This document shows positions 12,767 through 25,783 of a DNA stretch of 64,000 bases, piece after piece; position 1 is the stretch's first letter, and every line of letters begins with the position of its first letter. Below the pieces are notes generated by a model. It ran no database searches and was not told where the DNA came from. It saw only the letters and a program-made list of their open reading frames with translations. The DNA is from Silurus meridionalis. Lineage: Eukaryota; Chordata; Actinopteri; Siluriformes; Siluridae. The translations under genes were made by a program, and so were the position numbers. The stretch lies in assembly GCF_014805685.1 (NCBI RefSeq), contig NC_060893.1, forward strand, positions 17,180,269 through 17,244,268. Reading direction: 5' to 3'.

Positions 12767-14053
12767 TTTGGAATTAGAACTGTCATGATTTGATTAACTA
12801 CAAATAAATACAGATTCCCTTCCTCTTCTAACAAACAGAACTATCACAGAACTGTTTGATATAATATCTTTGGCTAAGCAGTTTGACAGTTCATTAACCG
12901 TGTGTATATTTATTCATATTCAGTATCTATTCATTTGTGTATATGCAACGGCAGCATTTGTGTAGCCATTTATATGTATACGTGTGTCAGCTCTTTTAAT
13001 TAGTGAACACCTCTTTAAATTAGCCAAGAAATGTACCAGTATAGCGGCGAGTTCAAACCAGATGCCGTGAAATTGAATGTCAGAGATCGAGGGGAAAGAA
13101 ATGTATGTTGCACAATGCAAGTGTGTGTTTTAAGCATTAGAATATGAACATGTCAGAAGTAGGATGGATTTGCATCATAAGAGACCACTGCACTTTTGCA
13201 AGCTTCAGACTGTGCTGTCACAGTAAGAACAAGCTGGAGTCAAGATGATATGAGAGTGCTGAAGTGTTCTAGTAAAACCTACAAACCTTGGGCTGTTGTA
13301 CAGTTGTGAATAAAACATTTTGGACATTTTGCACTCCAGCTGAGTTCAGACATGTCTGCCAGGTTCAGCACATTTCATCTGCAAGGCCTCACACACAAAT
13401 GTAACACTGTAATAATCTACCCATATGAACTTTTATTAAGAATGAAAATGAGAATTGAAGAAGTAAAAGCAGATTCCTTTGGCAGTTAAGCACCCGAATT
13501 GTGAACCGCTAATTCACAGATGTGCTACATTTGTTGTTTAAGCAATAACAGGAAGGCATAACTTCAGGTAAATGGATTCAAAAATGAATTGTATTTCAAT
13601 AATGATGTTTATGTCTTCACTAGGGACAGTTCTTGAATTCTCTGACTATAGAAGGAAATGTTTAGCTGAACAAATGGGCAGCAAAGTATCATTGTTGCTG
13701 TAGCTGCCTCTACTGTTGTGGGTTGGATTGCTCTCAGTTGCAACTTTGACACATGGTCTGGATTGCTCTTGCTTTTGCATAGCCTCGGGAATTGGTCCTG
13801 AAGATGCCTAACAAGTTTTGTGTCAGTGCACAAAAAGCTGTTGCATAGACGCAGCCTGTTTCGTTGCTTTACTATCAGATTCATGGACTATTCTGCCATT
13901 TTGAGTATCAAAAACTCTAGATACTTTTCTGAGGCTTATTTTTACTTGATACTTGTTTTTATATGATTTAATGATGAAGATTTGACAATAGTTGCAGAAG
14001 CCTTTTTTTTTTAAACAAAAATCTGAAATTGTAATCTAATTATGCAGAAATTG

Positions 14054-14056
<3 letters not shown>

Positions 14057-14135
<79 letters not shown>
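14057..14135. repeat. (TA)n microsatellite followed by a T run
   Basis: About 39 TA units, then about 20 T from 14137. Confidence 0.97.
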
Positions 14136-14140
<5 letters not shown>

Positions 14141-14824
14141 TTTTTTTTTTTTTTTTAAAAACGGGAATCCTGGGGCTGACTTAAAAGTTTTGGACACACA
14201 TCAAAATGACCATAAACATACTTCCAAATCAGACCCAAATTTGACCCAATGTTGTTGTATTTGTGCATTGGCAAAGCATGGTTGAATTTTGGTCTAAATA
14301 TTCCTTAGACCTTTGCCCGTCAATGGTTTTATTGGTTGGAGAAGACAATTTGCCATTAGAAGAAGTAGAAAAGGAGAAAAAATAAACAGAAGAAACTTTG
14401 TGTTTGGCCTCTTAATAATAATAGAAAATGTTCACTCAAAACAGATTGCTTCACAGTAATGGTAAAGGATTATGTTCTTATGTAATAGCACTCTGCCAAC
14501 TTTTTAAATGTATTAATAAATGATACACCAATCATTAACTATTTATAGTTACATATAATGTTTTGCAGTGTCTACAGGTACGTTTTTTTTCCTTATAGGT
14601 AATTAGACAAATCCATGAAACCTGCTATATTACAGAACCAAATTAAAAGTGCAAACTCTTATGTTCTGAAGATTGTCCTTTAGCAGCTAATGTACAGATT
14701 ATTACAAATCACTGACACTGGAGACTCCTTACATACATGTAAAAAAAAAAATACACTGTACATATTAATTCCGTCAGTTTCTTGCAAAATAGCAACACAT
14801 CTGTTTATTAGCTGGAGGCACACA

Positions 14825-15215
14825 AATGTATAGGATGTCTTTAGATGCGGTGGCATTAAATCTTCCCTTTGATTGAACTAGGAGACCCAAACCTGTTCCA
14901 TCATGACAAAGCCTGTGCACAAATCCAGCTCCATGAAGATATGCTTCATAGGGGTTGAAGTGAAAGTTCTTGAGTGGCCTGCTCTAGAGTTTTGACCCTA
15001 ACCCTGCTGAATACCTTTTTGATGAATACAACAGTGCCTGACTTTACTAATGTCTGTGCGGATGAATGACCACAAATTTCTACAAGCACACTCCAAAATC
15101 TACTGGATCATCTTTTCAGAAGAATGGGGTTTATTATGACAGCAAATAAAATGTTTAAAAAGAATATAGGAATGTTATGGTTAGGTGTACTTAAAGTTTT
15201 GTTCATAGAGTGTAT
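14825..15215 (-). mobile_element. Tc1-like relic, family T (reverse copy)
   Basis: It shares AGGAGACCCAAACCTGTTCC, ATCATGACAAAGCCTGTGCAC and the end AAAGTTTTGTTCATAGAGTG with relics at 26597-27740, 29199-29643, 42128-42620, 53262-53430 and 63256-63738, in inverted orientation to most of them. Parts of the sequence look like degraded Tc1 transposase. The 5' end is unclear. Confidence 0.7.
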
Positions 15216-15261
15216 ATACACTGTATATGCAGGAATTAGTGTTTGAGCTGCTGCATGTAAA

Positions 15262-15818
15262 TTATTGCTCTGCTGTACGCTGTGGTGTGCTGGTGCGGCA
15301 CAAGCAAGAAAAACCTGACCCGACTAAATAAGATCATCAGGAGGGCTAGCTCTGTTGTGGGACTGAAGCTGGCCTCAGTGGAGGAGGTGGCCGAACAACG
15401 GACATTGTTGAGACTTCAGGCAATCATGGACAATGTGACACACCCTATGCATGAGGCCATCAGTAAGAGGAAGAGCAGCTTCAGCAGCAGACTTTTATCC
15501 CAACGCTGCACCACAGACAGACTTAGGAAGTCTTTTGTCCCACGAGCCATCAGACTGCACAACACTCTGTGTTGAGAGCTTTTACTTTATCTTTTTGATT
15601 AGGCTGGAATTCTGGGAAACTTGGCTTGATTTTGATTTTGGGTGATTGTTTATGTTTATATTTGCTTGTACCTTTTTATCATTTTATTTTTTATCTATTT
15701 ATTGTGTTTTATTTTATTTTTTTAGGAATGATTGTGTTTTTATGTGTGGGCAGCTGGCCACTTAAAAATTTCCTTCGGGATCATTAAAGTTTATCTTATC
15801 TTATCTTATCTTATCTTA
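15262..15818 (+). pseudogene. LINE 3' end, Rex1/L2-like
   Basis: The C-terminal region of a non-LTR retrotransposon polyprotein is readable at about 15282-15575. It includes NKIIRRASSVVGLKLASVEE, then IMDNVTHPMHEAI, and SFVPRAIRLHNTLC followed by a stop. The UTR ends in a short (TTATC)n tail at about 15793-15818, as expected for this group. The reverse transcriptase core and the 5' part are absent, so this is a dead-on-arrival copy. The exact clade (Rex1, L2 or CR1) cannot be decided by eye. Confidence 0.8.
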
Positions 15819-16538
15819 ATCAAAACCTTTTGACCAATCAGATTAGAGAATTTAATGCCACCACAATATTCTTCTTCTTTTTTATTTATTTTTTTATTTA
15901 AGCCTTTGTAGCTTAAAAGTAAAGAATATAGAAGTGTGTGTGTGTGTATGTGTATGTGTTGGCTTACAAAACTCATTAACAGAGAATCCGCTCAATTCCA
16001 AATCACTCATTCATAACTCAGTTTATGTTTTGAATTTCAATCACGCACACGCACACAAGTTTGACAACGCTATCTGTGTGTGATCGAATGAGGTGCACTG
16101 ATTAATGTTTAATAAGAGAGGATCATTTAGGGCTTTTGAAGCAGAAGTAACACACACTGAACACATCTTGCATTTCCATCAGAAAGCATTCGACTCGATG
16201 GGATTTCGTTCTTGTTCGCTTCGTGCTTTTTAATTTGGTTCTGCACGGGCTGGCTAATTCACTTATTTTCTTCACGTTTTCCTTCTTCTCTACGGCACAC
16301 GCAGAATGGCAATTATCTTAAAGTTTAGACGACTGCAGCAATTTATACACAATGCAGTGTGTTATTAAATGCTGCTTTCTCTATATTCAATATTTGCCAT
16401 AAAACACTTACAGGGAGTTTTGTAGCCGCCAATATTTGCACGTTGTTTTAACTTGTGCATACGTGCTATGAGCTGGTGACACAAGGCTAAAGGTGAACTA
16501 TAATACGTTAACCATAATCATTTTCTCTTTGGCTGCAG

Positions 16539-16653
16539 TGTAAGCTGGAGTTCCAGGCATGTGTTTCGGGAAAGAGCGTCTTAGCGAAGTGTGAAGGACC
16601 ATGTCCCTGCCTGCCTGGACAGGAAGTCTTCAAGCCACACACTGAAAAGAATG
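16539..16653 (+). CDS. spock1: testican (SPOCK) coding exon, end of Kazal domain
   Basis: The acceptor is CTGCAG at 16533-16538 and the donor GTAAGT starts at 16654. The peptide opens CKLEFQACVSGKSVLAKCEG, continues PCPCLPGQEVFKPHTEKN, and ends one base into the next codon. CKLExxAC...GK...CxGPCPC completes the Kazal fold begun in the previous exon. The GKS and CPCLP residues and the following P-x-H-x-E pattern favour testican-1. In known testicans the next codon is Ala, whose first base is G; the exon's last base is G, which fits. The next exon should encode the start of the extracellular calcium-binding domain, around CTD(K/E)EL...LKDWF. I did not find it downstream, so the following intron probably exceeds 47 kb. 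Confidence 0.92.
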
Positions 16654-17182
16654 GTAAGTCACATCCTGTTTTTGAGCTTTGTTCCTGTGATTTTGTTTTT
16701 TCCAGTCAGTAACTAAGCAGTGTGTGTCTGTGTGTGTTGTGTGTAATTGAGCCTTGAGGTGATGGTTGGTCACAGTAAATGCTAAATTAAAAGTTTTACA
16801 CCCTGAACTGCACTACATGAGGATGAGGTCAGAAATGAGAGAGAAACAGAAAGAGAACATCCATTCCTTTTTTCACGCTCAGTCCCTTATTACTGTCCCA
16901 GCGTCTTCCTGTTCCTGTGGTTCTTTTTTTTATCCCTTCAAAAGTAAAACAGAATATTTGGGTCACATGGAGCTTTCTTTGCTATTGCTTGCAAAACCAA
17001 GATCAGGTTCTGTCTCTTAGCAATATATTTGATATATTTGTTACTTATTTTAAATACATTGAAATAGACAATGGAGATCTTTTTGTTTGTTTGTTACAGC
17101 CAGGTTTCTTATTAAATCATTTCAAACCAGTGGCACAGTGAAATGTAATTTTCAGCTGAGAACAATTAGTTTAGGCTGTTTA

Positions 17183-17186
<4 letters not shown>

Positions 17187-17244
<58 letters not shown>
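17187..17244. repeat. (TA)n microsatellite
   Basis: About 29 TA units running into a short ACAC stretch. Confidence 0.97.
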
Positions 17245-17250
<6 letters not shown>

Positions 17251-18779
17251 GTATGTATAAAAAAAATCTTTGATTTAAAATCTAGAATTTTATTTTCAGT
17301 GGCCTTCAAACAGGTACTAATGATTTACATTCTTAAAATACATTCCTAACTGTGATTTACTTGCATAACTGACCTTCTTAAATACAATCAGCCAGTCTCT
17401 TACAGTACATACTGTACACACTGCTGTCTTATGCTTGCAGAGGAAAATAGTCACCCAGCTTAGTTACCTGGTTGGCTCAGGAAGCTCAGCTACACTGGGA
17501 TTTGATGCACAAGATAGTGTACGCTCCTGGCACATGCAGGAAATCCAGTTACAGAAGTTATATCTGGGTCCTGAAGTGCACCTCCGGAAGAGAAATGCTC
17601 ACATACTCTTGAAATCCTACAGGAAAACCCTGAATGAGCCTCTGCCTTGAAAAGTGTGCTGAGAACTCTTGGTCAACAGTACAATGTGGATTTTGGGCTC
17701 GCATATACAAAATAACCCAGCATGTATGGAAAAACAATAAAACCACACGCATAGAATGCTTTAGAAAGCTGTATTCATAAAAAAATAAAAGATTTTTTCA
17801 AAAAGCGAAATTTAAAAGCAAAACAATATTCCTGAAAATTTGAACTGAACCTGATGACCTGATTAGACACAATGCTAGGAGCAAACAAAGCACCAGTAAT
17901 AGAATCTATAACTCTGACTTAAGACACATATACAACAACATAGTTATTTATACATACTTCACTGATGATGCAAGAACTTGCTAATAAGTAAGGTCTTTGC
18001 TACATCTTTTTGATTTCCCATTCATATATTTTCAGCCATTCTTGGGTAAAAATGTATGATTTTAACCCACCAGAGTTATAAGGCAGGACCACTTTTCCCT
18101 CTCGCCATGTGATCAGCAAATTCAGCTCGAGTTCTCTTTCCTTTATGCTCCCTGATTATTGACATAGCCTGCTTATTTGGGGCGGCGTTTAGCCAAGTAA
18201 CACGTCTCAATACATTCACCAATTGACAAAACATACAAATTGATCTAAAGCTATGAGAGCAGAAATTTTAGGAATTGATTAAAAATGATGCTGACACGTT
18301 TTCTAAATACAGCAACTGTACTGCATTTGATGATGTTGGTGTTTAATTAGGGCCTGGTGTGGCAGCATTGGCTATATGTGAGTGTGTTGTGGTGTAAGAT
18401 CTGTTTCCTTCTGTGCAATGATCTGTGAAGATAAACTGATACAACACCAGAAAAAAGTGATAATGTAAACAAGAGCATTGAAATAAATCTAACATTGTTA
18501 ATGAAAACATCGTAGCTACTTTGAACTCTGGAGCAGTTTAATTATTTGCTATAGACCTCTTCAATTCTTGACCCATTTATCAATCTTACTGCTGCAACAG
18601 GTTGTAACTGAAGCACATTATGGTAGTTAAAACACCAAAATATTAAATAAGTTTATTTCATGTGTCAAACGTGAGCTAATTTTCCAAGTATTAAAAAAGT
18701 CCTAATAATTTAGATTTTGGGAGCTCACTGATAAAGAGGTGTACACCAAGCAAAGGATTCTTCCACAGCCTTGCTGAAA

Positions 18780-18858
18780 TGATGATGACTAATATTAGGC
18801 TGCAATATGACAAAATTAAAAAAAGTGATGGGGGTCTAAATACTTTCTGAATGCTCTA
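18780..18858 (+). mobile_element. Tc1-like terminal fragment
   Basis: The motif GATGGGGGTCTAAATACTTTCTGAATGC near 18825-18853 is in the style of the outer end of salmonid and cyprinid Tc1 elements. Only one end is seen. Confidence 0.5.
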
Positions 18859-18859
18859 C

Positions 18860-19030
18860 GGCATTGGGCAGACACCCTTTTTAAGAGCAACAGATTCATC
18901 TCATTTAAACAACTTAGCATTTAAGGGTTAAACGCTTTGCTGAAGAACCCAGCAGTGGCAGCTTGGTGGTACAGGATTTGAACTCATGGCCTTCTGTAAA
19001 AAGTGCAACATCTTAACCACTGGGCTACAC
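18860..19030 (+). repeat. SINE-like repeat family R2
   Basis: The ordered blocks GGCAGACACC, TTTAAGGGTTAAACGC, CAGTGGCAGCTTGGTGGTAC and TTTGAACTCATGGCCTTCTG, then CATCTTAACCACTGGGCTAC, are shared with 44300-44480. No tRNA-like head with A and B boxes was confirmed. Confidence 0.7.
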
Positions 19031-19784
19031 AACTGGAAATGCAGCTGCCAATGCAGGCAGTCAGTGGAGTGGCCAAACTTCATTTCATCAGTTCACTAGA
19101 AGGCCTTCTCCTAGTTTTGCCCCTGGACAATAACTGTTGCTTGCAGATAGGGAAAAGAAAACCATTATGTCTTATTATTCTATTCATCAAATAGGCTTAA
19201 TTCAGCAGAAAAAGATAATATTCTCTCAGGATTATCAACTACCACATCCTGCCCCACACCATGTCCAATCTCTTTGTCTCTCTTATTCTCTGTTAATGAG
19301 GTGATTTGTTTTTTTTTTTCTTTCCAGAAATGACACTGTGACAGAAATGTCTCTATTTTTATTAACTCTACACACCTGCAAGGTCTTAATTTGGACAAGC
19401 TAGTGACCTGAATAAATCTGAATACATAAAGGAACAATTACTGTTACATGCTCTTTCACTGTCTAATCTCGGCCTCTCCCATCCAAGCTCTTTTTCTTCT
19501 GTCTCTTCATTTCTTATTATCTCAGCTCTGCCCCTTTTTTATGAGCTTCTTCACCTTGGCACTTATTGCCTTTTCTGTTTCAACATTGCCTTTTTTTCTG
19601 TTTCCTTGTCCCTCTGTCTTTCTCTAAAGTTCTCTGCTTATTTCACATTGTTTTACCTGTCTCTCTTACCCTTGGCTCTCTTGGTATAACTTCCTCTTGT
19701 CCTCTCCTGCCTTCCTTCTCTATGTGCCCAGTTTCTAGCTCTAATTGTTTCTGATGTCAGCACTTATTTGATTCTGACCAATGA

Positions 19785-20100
19785 AGTCAAGTCAACTTTA
19801 TTTCTATAGCACTTTTCAAACAGACATTGTCTCAAAGCAGCTTTACAGAATTTAAGAGTTAATGTAAATGGTGTGCATTTATCCCTGATGAGCAGCCATG
19901 GCGACTGTGGCAAGGAAAAACTCCCTTAGATTTTATGAGGAAGAAACCTTGAGAGGAACCAAACTCAAAAAGTGAACCCATCCTCATTTGGGTGACATCA
20001 ATAGTGTGATTATTACTTTTAAAACAATACAAAACACTGGAGAGTGAGAACTAACATGAGCACTGGAATGTAAGATTATAAATAATGTCCTTTCTACAAT
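19785..20100 (+). repeat. interspersed repeat family R1, best copy
   Basis: It begins GAAGTCAAGTCAACTTTATT, passes TCTATAGCACTTTTCAAACA and CTCAAAGCAGCTTTACAGAA, and ends around ACTGGAGAGTGAGAACTAAC. It is collinear with 58000-58320 over about 300 bp. There is no coding content and the family is not identified. Confidence 0.85.
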
Positions 20101-20805
20101 CATATACAGTCATTTGAGATTATGAAACCAGGAGCTACTAAGCAGCTCATAAAACATGAACATACAAATGTATTTGCATAAAAATTTAAAGCTGACTATA
20201 GAGCTCACTTACAACAATTGTCACAGTTAGCTGTCTAACAAAAGTCGAAAATTGAGACATCCCTGTTTTTCCCCCCGATGTTTTGTAACTTGAACAAAGT
20301 TTAGTTGAACAAATCATACTGTAAATAAAAGGCAATTTATTTGACCCGGAACAGTTTTATAGAATGCATACACTTACATTACTGCTGCATGAGATGTCTA
20401 GAAGCAGGTGACAAGAAACAACCCCCCCACTGTTATTAATGTATTTGTGCACATAGCCACTCATCTCACTTCTTCATAAACTTTGTGCTTTCGGGCTTCA
20501 CCTGCCACTCCATTGGCTGTGTATTGTTTATTATAGGCTGTGCATTTTTGTTTAGAAGGTGAGATGACTGAAGCCTGTGACTGTAAATATAACAAAATGC
20601 TCCTCGTCTGCTGATGCTTTGGACAGTATATCCCTGAGGCTGTTCTCTAACATTGGCGAGATGACGGTTTGTCATTTTAACTGGGAGCTGAACAATTTCT
20701 TGCATCTTGATCACTCACACCACAATACAGTGGATTTCCAACATGGTATTGAAAAAGAAAATAACAATAATTGGGAGAAGTAGAGGAAGAAGAAGATAAA
20801 ATTAC

Positions 20806-21732
20806 TAGGGGTGTAACGGTACACATGGGGCTTTTGATTCAGTACAAATGCGATCCTTTTTACATGCGGAACATAGAAAGTTCAAATTTTAGTTCCCTCA
20901 GGAAAGTATTAAGTGGCGGACTGCAACTTTGTTTAGTCGCCGCCTCGCACTTTGAGAGCATTAATTTATTTTGATTAAACTTGAAAACATCAACAAAAAT
21001 GCCAGAGGTATAATTAAAAAAGAAACAAGTACAACTATTGTTAGTGCAGTGTCACTGTACCGGAAGTAAGATTTATTTTGCGCATGCATAAAAACGCTAA
21101 AGAATTCATAGGGCTAGCGTTAGCTGCTAACCAGGAAGTGGCAAGCGGCTAAAATTAGCGCTATAGATTCTTTAGCGTTTAATGTCCAGCTTCAATAATT
21201 TATTTTAAAAGGAGAAAATCCTGACAATTCCACATGTCGAGTGTGTGAATGAATGAAGGATGGAAGGAATGGAGACAGTGTTAAAGTATGCTGAAATAAG
21301 TTGAACATATCTTTAGAATATTAAATGTAAATCACACACATATATGCACACACTTACATACATTAACAAATAATAATATTATTATAGTATTAAGTATTAT
21401 ATTTAGTATAATTAGTATTACCCAGATAGGGTCTAACAAATGTAACTAAATGTAGAAATATTTTTCTATTTATTTTCATTTATTTTAATTTACTCGAATT
21501 AAACACGTTAAACAAGTGTATTATATTAGTCATCTATTTTATTAAAAGGTTTTTTTTAAAAATGTAAACTGTTGTTTACAAATGTTAATAATAATAACCT
21601 GTGTTAATAATAGTAAAAAAAAAAAAAAGTAAAGCAATTTTATGTTTTGCATTTCTTAACTGCACCGAAATTGTACTGTGACTTAAATAAAGGTACGTCC
21701 TGGACCGTTAATTTTGTGTACCGTTACACCCT
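20806..21732. mobile_element. non-autonomous hAT transposon
   Basis: The left end is TAGGGGTGTAACGGTAC and the right end GTACCGTTACACCCTT, an inverted pair. The flanking octamers AAAATTAC (20798-20805) and AAAAGTAC (21733-21740) differ at one base, fitting the 8-bp target duplication of hAT elements. At 927 bp it has no transposase frame. An internal inverted repeat at about 21092-21182 carries ACGCTAAAGAAT in both arms. Confidence 0.9.
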
Positions 21733-21782
21733 TAAAAGTACATTTATATCATTTGGCAAATCCTATTATTCTCTTATAAGCA

Positions 21783-21784
21783 AC

Positions 21785-21831
<47 letters not shown>
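21783..21831. repeat. (AAT)n microsatellite
   Basis: About 16 AAT units. Confidence 0.97.
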
Positions 21832-21834
<3 letters not shown>

Positions 21835-22890
21835 GGGATTGTAATGCCAGCACAGCTTTTTTTAAACATTTTTCCATATTTTCCAAATATAGATTGCACA
21901 AACAAATTCATACATCTTTATTAATCTGATTATTTTTAAACAGTCACTGCAAACAGAAAAATGCAGTGCAAAAGAAAAAAGTCCAGAAACAGATTTCCAG
22001 TACTTCCAGGACTTCCAGTAAGTTACTGTGCAATGTCTTGGCCTTGTCTTGCTGTTCTGAGGTTCAGGTCTAAGCCAGGCTAAAGGTTACAGTAGGGTAT
22101 CTTATACAACTTACAATCAAGACAAAAGACAAATGAGCAGTCGAAGAACGCTCAAGGACTCAACAGGCTTTGATTTAAACCACAGCCTTCTGATCAATAG
22201 ACACTGATTAATCAGTTTTTGACAGAAATGATTAAGTAAAGGAAGTTGTTTTTGGTCCATTGGAGTTCTTCCCATGAGCCCACAAGCTACCTAATACTTA
22301 ACTAGCTTGACCTGATACTTTTCATCTTATTTTATTGTTTCTAACTTTTCTGACTAATCTGCATGTGTGTGTGGGCATGGGCATGTTTTAGTGAGGTTTT
22401 TTCAGAAGCATCATTATTGTTGCAAGTGCAGAAGGTCCAGATGATTGAGCAGTAAACTGCCATCTGACTTTCCCTCTAATAAGCACCTTCATTCTCTTTC
22501 ACTCTTTCATTATCTCTAGCCTTCCATTATTACTGATTCCACGGCTTCGTGCTGCGCAGGAGCTCTGTCTCATTTGCAGGAGAAAGACACTGAATTAGGG
22601 ACTGTCACAAACGGAAATTATTGTTCCCTGTTTTCTCTATAAATCACATGCCACTTCTGTGAAGTGCATACATTTCCTTCACCTCCACCTGATTGCAACC
22701 TACATAGTATTTATTCCTGATTACCCACAATTCAGCACTGTACGCACATGCTCTGCTTTTCTTTCATAGCATGTATGTTTTTTTAATATGCTTCATAACA
22801 CTTTCTATAGTCTCTGGGCTCATAAGCAGCTGAGTTACAGCCCAATTGAACATGTAATAAAGGTATTATGAAAATAGTGTATGAGGTGAA

Positions 22891-22950
<60 letters not shown>
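22891..22950. repeat. (AC)n microsatellite
   Basis: About 30 AC units. Confidence 0.97.
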
Positions 22951-22952
<2 letters not shown>

Positions 22953-23092
22953 GTCATGAGAATTGTAATGTTTTGTGATTAGAGGGAGAACAAATGAGTG
23001 TTTGTAGTCTATTCAGTACAATGAAAATAAGGAAGGAGGTAACTGTTGTTAATTAATTAATGATTCATCTTAAGCAGCTTCATCCTTCATAC

Positions 23093-23169
<77 letters not shown>

Positions 23170-23170
23170 C
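23093..23170. repeat. (TC)n microsatellite with short (AC)n end
   Basis: About 34 TC units followed by ACACACAC. Confidence 0.97.
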
Positions 23171-23951
23171 TTACTTTCTTTCATTCTTTCTTTTTTTAGC
23201 CAATTCCAGTTTTTCATATTTGCTCATAAAATAGTTTTTGCACACACGGATGTAACAAATTTTTTCTTTCCACTGAGCTGCTGGTACAAAACTCTAAATT
23301 GTGTTTGCTTTCCTTGGAAACCTCCTGAAAATGCCAAGACGGAGCCACATTTCCTATAGGTTTATTAGGCATGAATATTTTCTGTTTTTACTTCCTTTTA
23401 GCGTTATAAAGAAATCGGCACACGAAATATGTTTCCCATCAGCCACTGCACCTCATTTCACTATATTATACCTGTTTCATGGTCTGTCAAATTGGAGCCT
23501 CGCTCACTTTGTCTTTCATTGTTGTGTTGTGCTCAGGTTGGGTGTGTTGCTGTGTATTCTGTATACATACTGTTCACTTTCATTAAAGAGAATCTGCATT
23601 TGCATTTTCTTTCGCCTCTTTTACATGTCGCTAAAGGCACATGACGTAGAGGCACATGGTAAGGGAGAGTAGGAAAAAAAGTCCTTGGGCAAGAATGACG
23701 TGCATGAGTAAACCTGGAAATTTTTTTCATAATTGCCTGAAAGTAATACATCATTGCTTTATTTATTTATGCTCCGTGTATACACTCAAAGTCAAACGGA
23801 AATAACTGGAGCAATAAATGATTTGTTGTGTCGATGCAGCTTTCTCTATTGATGTACAAGTGAGAGCTGCATACACACTGACAGCTGTGTTCTCAAACGA
23901 ACCGTGAAGTGTGTCGATCATTTTGTGTCATTTTTATGCAGGTCAGTGGTG

Positions 23952-23964
<13 letters not shown>

Positions 23965-24032
<68 letters not shown>
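23965..24032. repeat. (AC)n microsatellite
   Basis: A short TC run leads into about 33 AC units. Confidence 0.97.
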
Positions 24033-24040
<8 letters not shown>

Positions 24041-24425
24041 GTAAATGTCAAAATTTGTTAGGGTTTGTTGACAAATCTTTAAAGATCAATGCATGTCCTG
24101 CGGCAAGTAGAAATTGTGTGTGTGTGTTTGTTCCATCACAGCCTAATCAGGGTTCAGGAGAGTTACATCCAGAATAATGATGTCCGCCAGAAAAAACACT
24201 TTTGATGGAAGGTGAGGTGATGCTTGCTGCTGATCTTTGAACTAAAGCATTTCTATCGACTAAATCTTAGACAAACCTTTTTTTTTTTTTTTTAACTAAA
24301 GCTCTTCTACAGAATAAATGCAGCTTGGGTGTTTAGATCTGCAGTTTGTTTGTTTAGCTCTGGAGCTTGATATTAAGTAATGGACATGTTGGACTTTACT
24401 GCCATTAAAATGCCACAAAATACAC

Positions 24426-24787
24426 TAGGGCTGCAACAACTAATCGATAAAATCGATAATAATCGATAATGAAATTGGTCGTCAACGAATGGCGCTATCA
24501 GTTTGTTGGGATGCTCAAGTTACGGCTTAGTGCGACAGCAGATAACACAGAATGCGAAATGTCTAAGAGTACAGGGTCAACCGGCAGCTGGAAAAAGTGT
24601 GCATCCTAATTCACGGTGAAGGCGAAACATCTGCACGGTAAGCAAAAACTGTATAATCCTCATCATGTGAAAATAGTATAGTTTAATGAAGTGCTATGTT
24701 AACTGTTTGTTTGCTAACATCAGGACAATCGCATTGGATCTGTTCTGGCATGATTTATGAGCATTAGTTTGCACAATCAACTCGCTC
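24426..24787 (+). mobile_element. left part of a third hAT family (hAT-C)
   Basis: The terminus TAGGGCTGCAACAACTAATC followed by GATAAAATCGATAATAATCG is typical of a widespread fish hAT group. The element is interrupted at 24788 by another hAT and may resume after 25965. No right terminus was found before 26700. Confidence 0.7.
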
Positions 24788-24989
24788 CAGAGGTGGCAAA
24801 AGTACACACATCCTTCACTCAAGTAGAAGTACAGATACTCATGTTTTGAGTACATGTTTTGACTACACTTTTTTTTACTCAAGTTAAAGTAAAGAAGTTT
24901 GGGTTCTGATATGTATTTAAGTAAAATGTAGCCTTTACTACTACCTGTTTTAATGCCATGCTGGTCACTGAAACTCACGAAAATAATAT

Positions 24990-25605
24990 TAGGGCTGGAA
25001 ATCAATAAAAATATTAAATCTCATTTAATTACATTATTGTCATGAGTTAACTTACGATTAATCCCAACTTAATCACACATTTCTATCTATTCCCAATGTA
25101 TAAATAAATGATTTTATGCAAATGTATGTTTATTTTTAGTGAAACTAAACTAAAGTACTGATGGACCAAGTTAAAAAATCAGCACCAAAATCTGCCATGA
25201 TTCACACAATAAACCCTCTTGGGGTCGACAAACACACCGGCGAGTTTTGTAAAAAAAAATTCCTCATAATGCTAAAAAACACACATTACTGTCTTTATTG
25301 ATCGTACAGATAAGAGCAATACAATCTGTAAAGGGTACACACTTATAATAACAACAAAACATTGTGCTTTTGTAAAGTAAAGAAAACAGACAGGGTGCGC
25401 TTTCTGCCGTCTCTGTCACCTTTTTTCACAGACAAATAAAACAACCTTAATCTTAGTAAATTTTTGTCTCACATACCTAAAACCCAGTTTCTCCAGTATC
25501 ACCTTACTAACCGTCCGTGTGGAAAGATAGCAATGGTTCTGTTTGGTCTCCTGATGATTTACGTAATGTAACGCATAAAGCATCTATATTTATATATATA
25601 TATAA

Positions 25606-25677
<72 letters not shown>

Positions 25678-25783
25678 TATATATATCCATGTTGATTAGG
25701 GTATAAAAAAAAATTGGAAAGTATTAATTTAATGTACATTTTAGAACAGTGCGAATAAACATTTTAATCGATTGACAGCCCTA
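24990..25783 (+). mobile_element. hAT-B copy 1, nested in hAT-A
   Basis: The ends are TAGGGCTGGAAATCAATAAAA and TTTTAATCGATTGACAGCCCTA. Internal blocks CAGCACCAAAATCTGCCATG, ACCGTCCGTGTGGAAAGATAGC and GATTTACGTAATG are shared with 45959-46507 and, inverted, with 57158-57609. A (TA)n tract at 25598-25676 has expanded inside it. Confidence 0.85.
25598..25676. repeat. (TA)n microsatellite inside hAT-B
   Basis: About 38 TA units. Confidence 0.97.

Noticed and set aside
17435..17650. A 71-codon + strand frame shortly after the third testican exon, considered as a further exon.
   Set aside because: It lacks the cysteines and the LKDWF-like motif expected next in testican and has no convincing splice sites.
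24788..24960. The repeated GTAGAAGTACAGATACT-style text was considered as a regulatory repeat array.
   Set aside because: It is the terminal inverted repeat of a transposon and recurs at its other end and in another copy.
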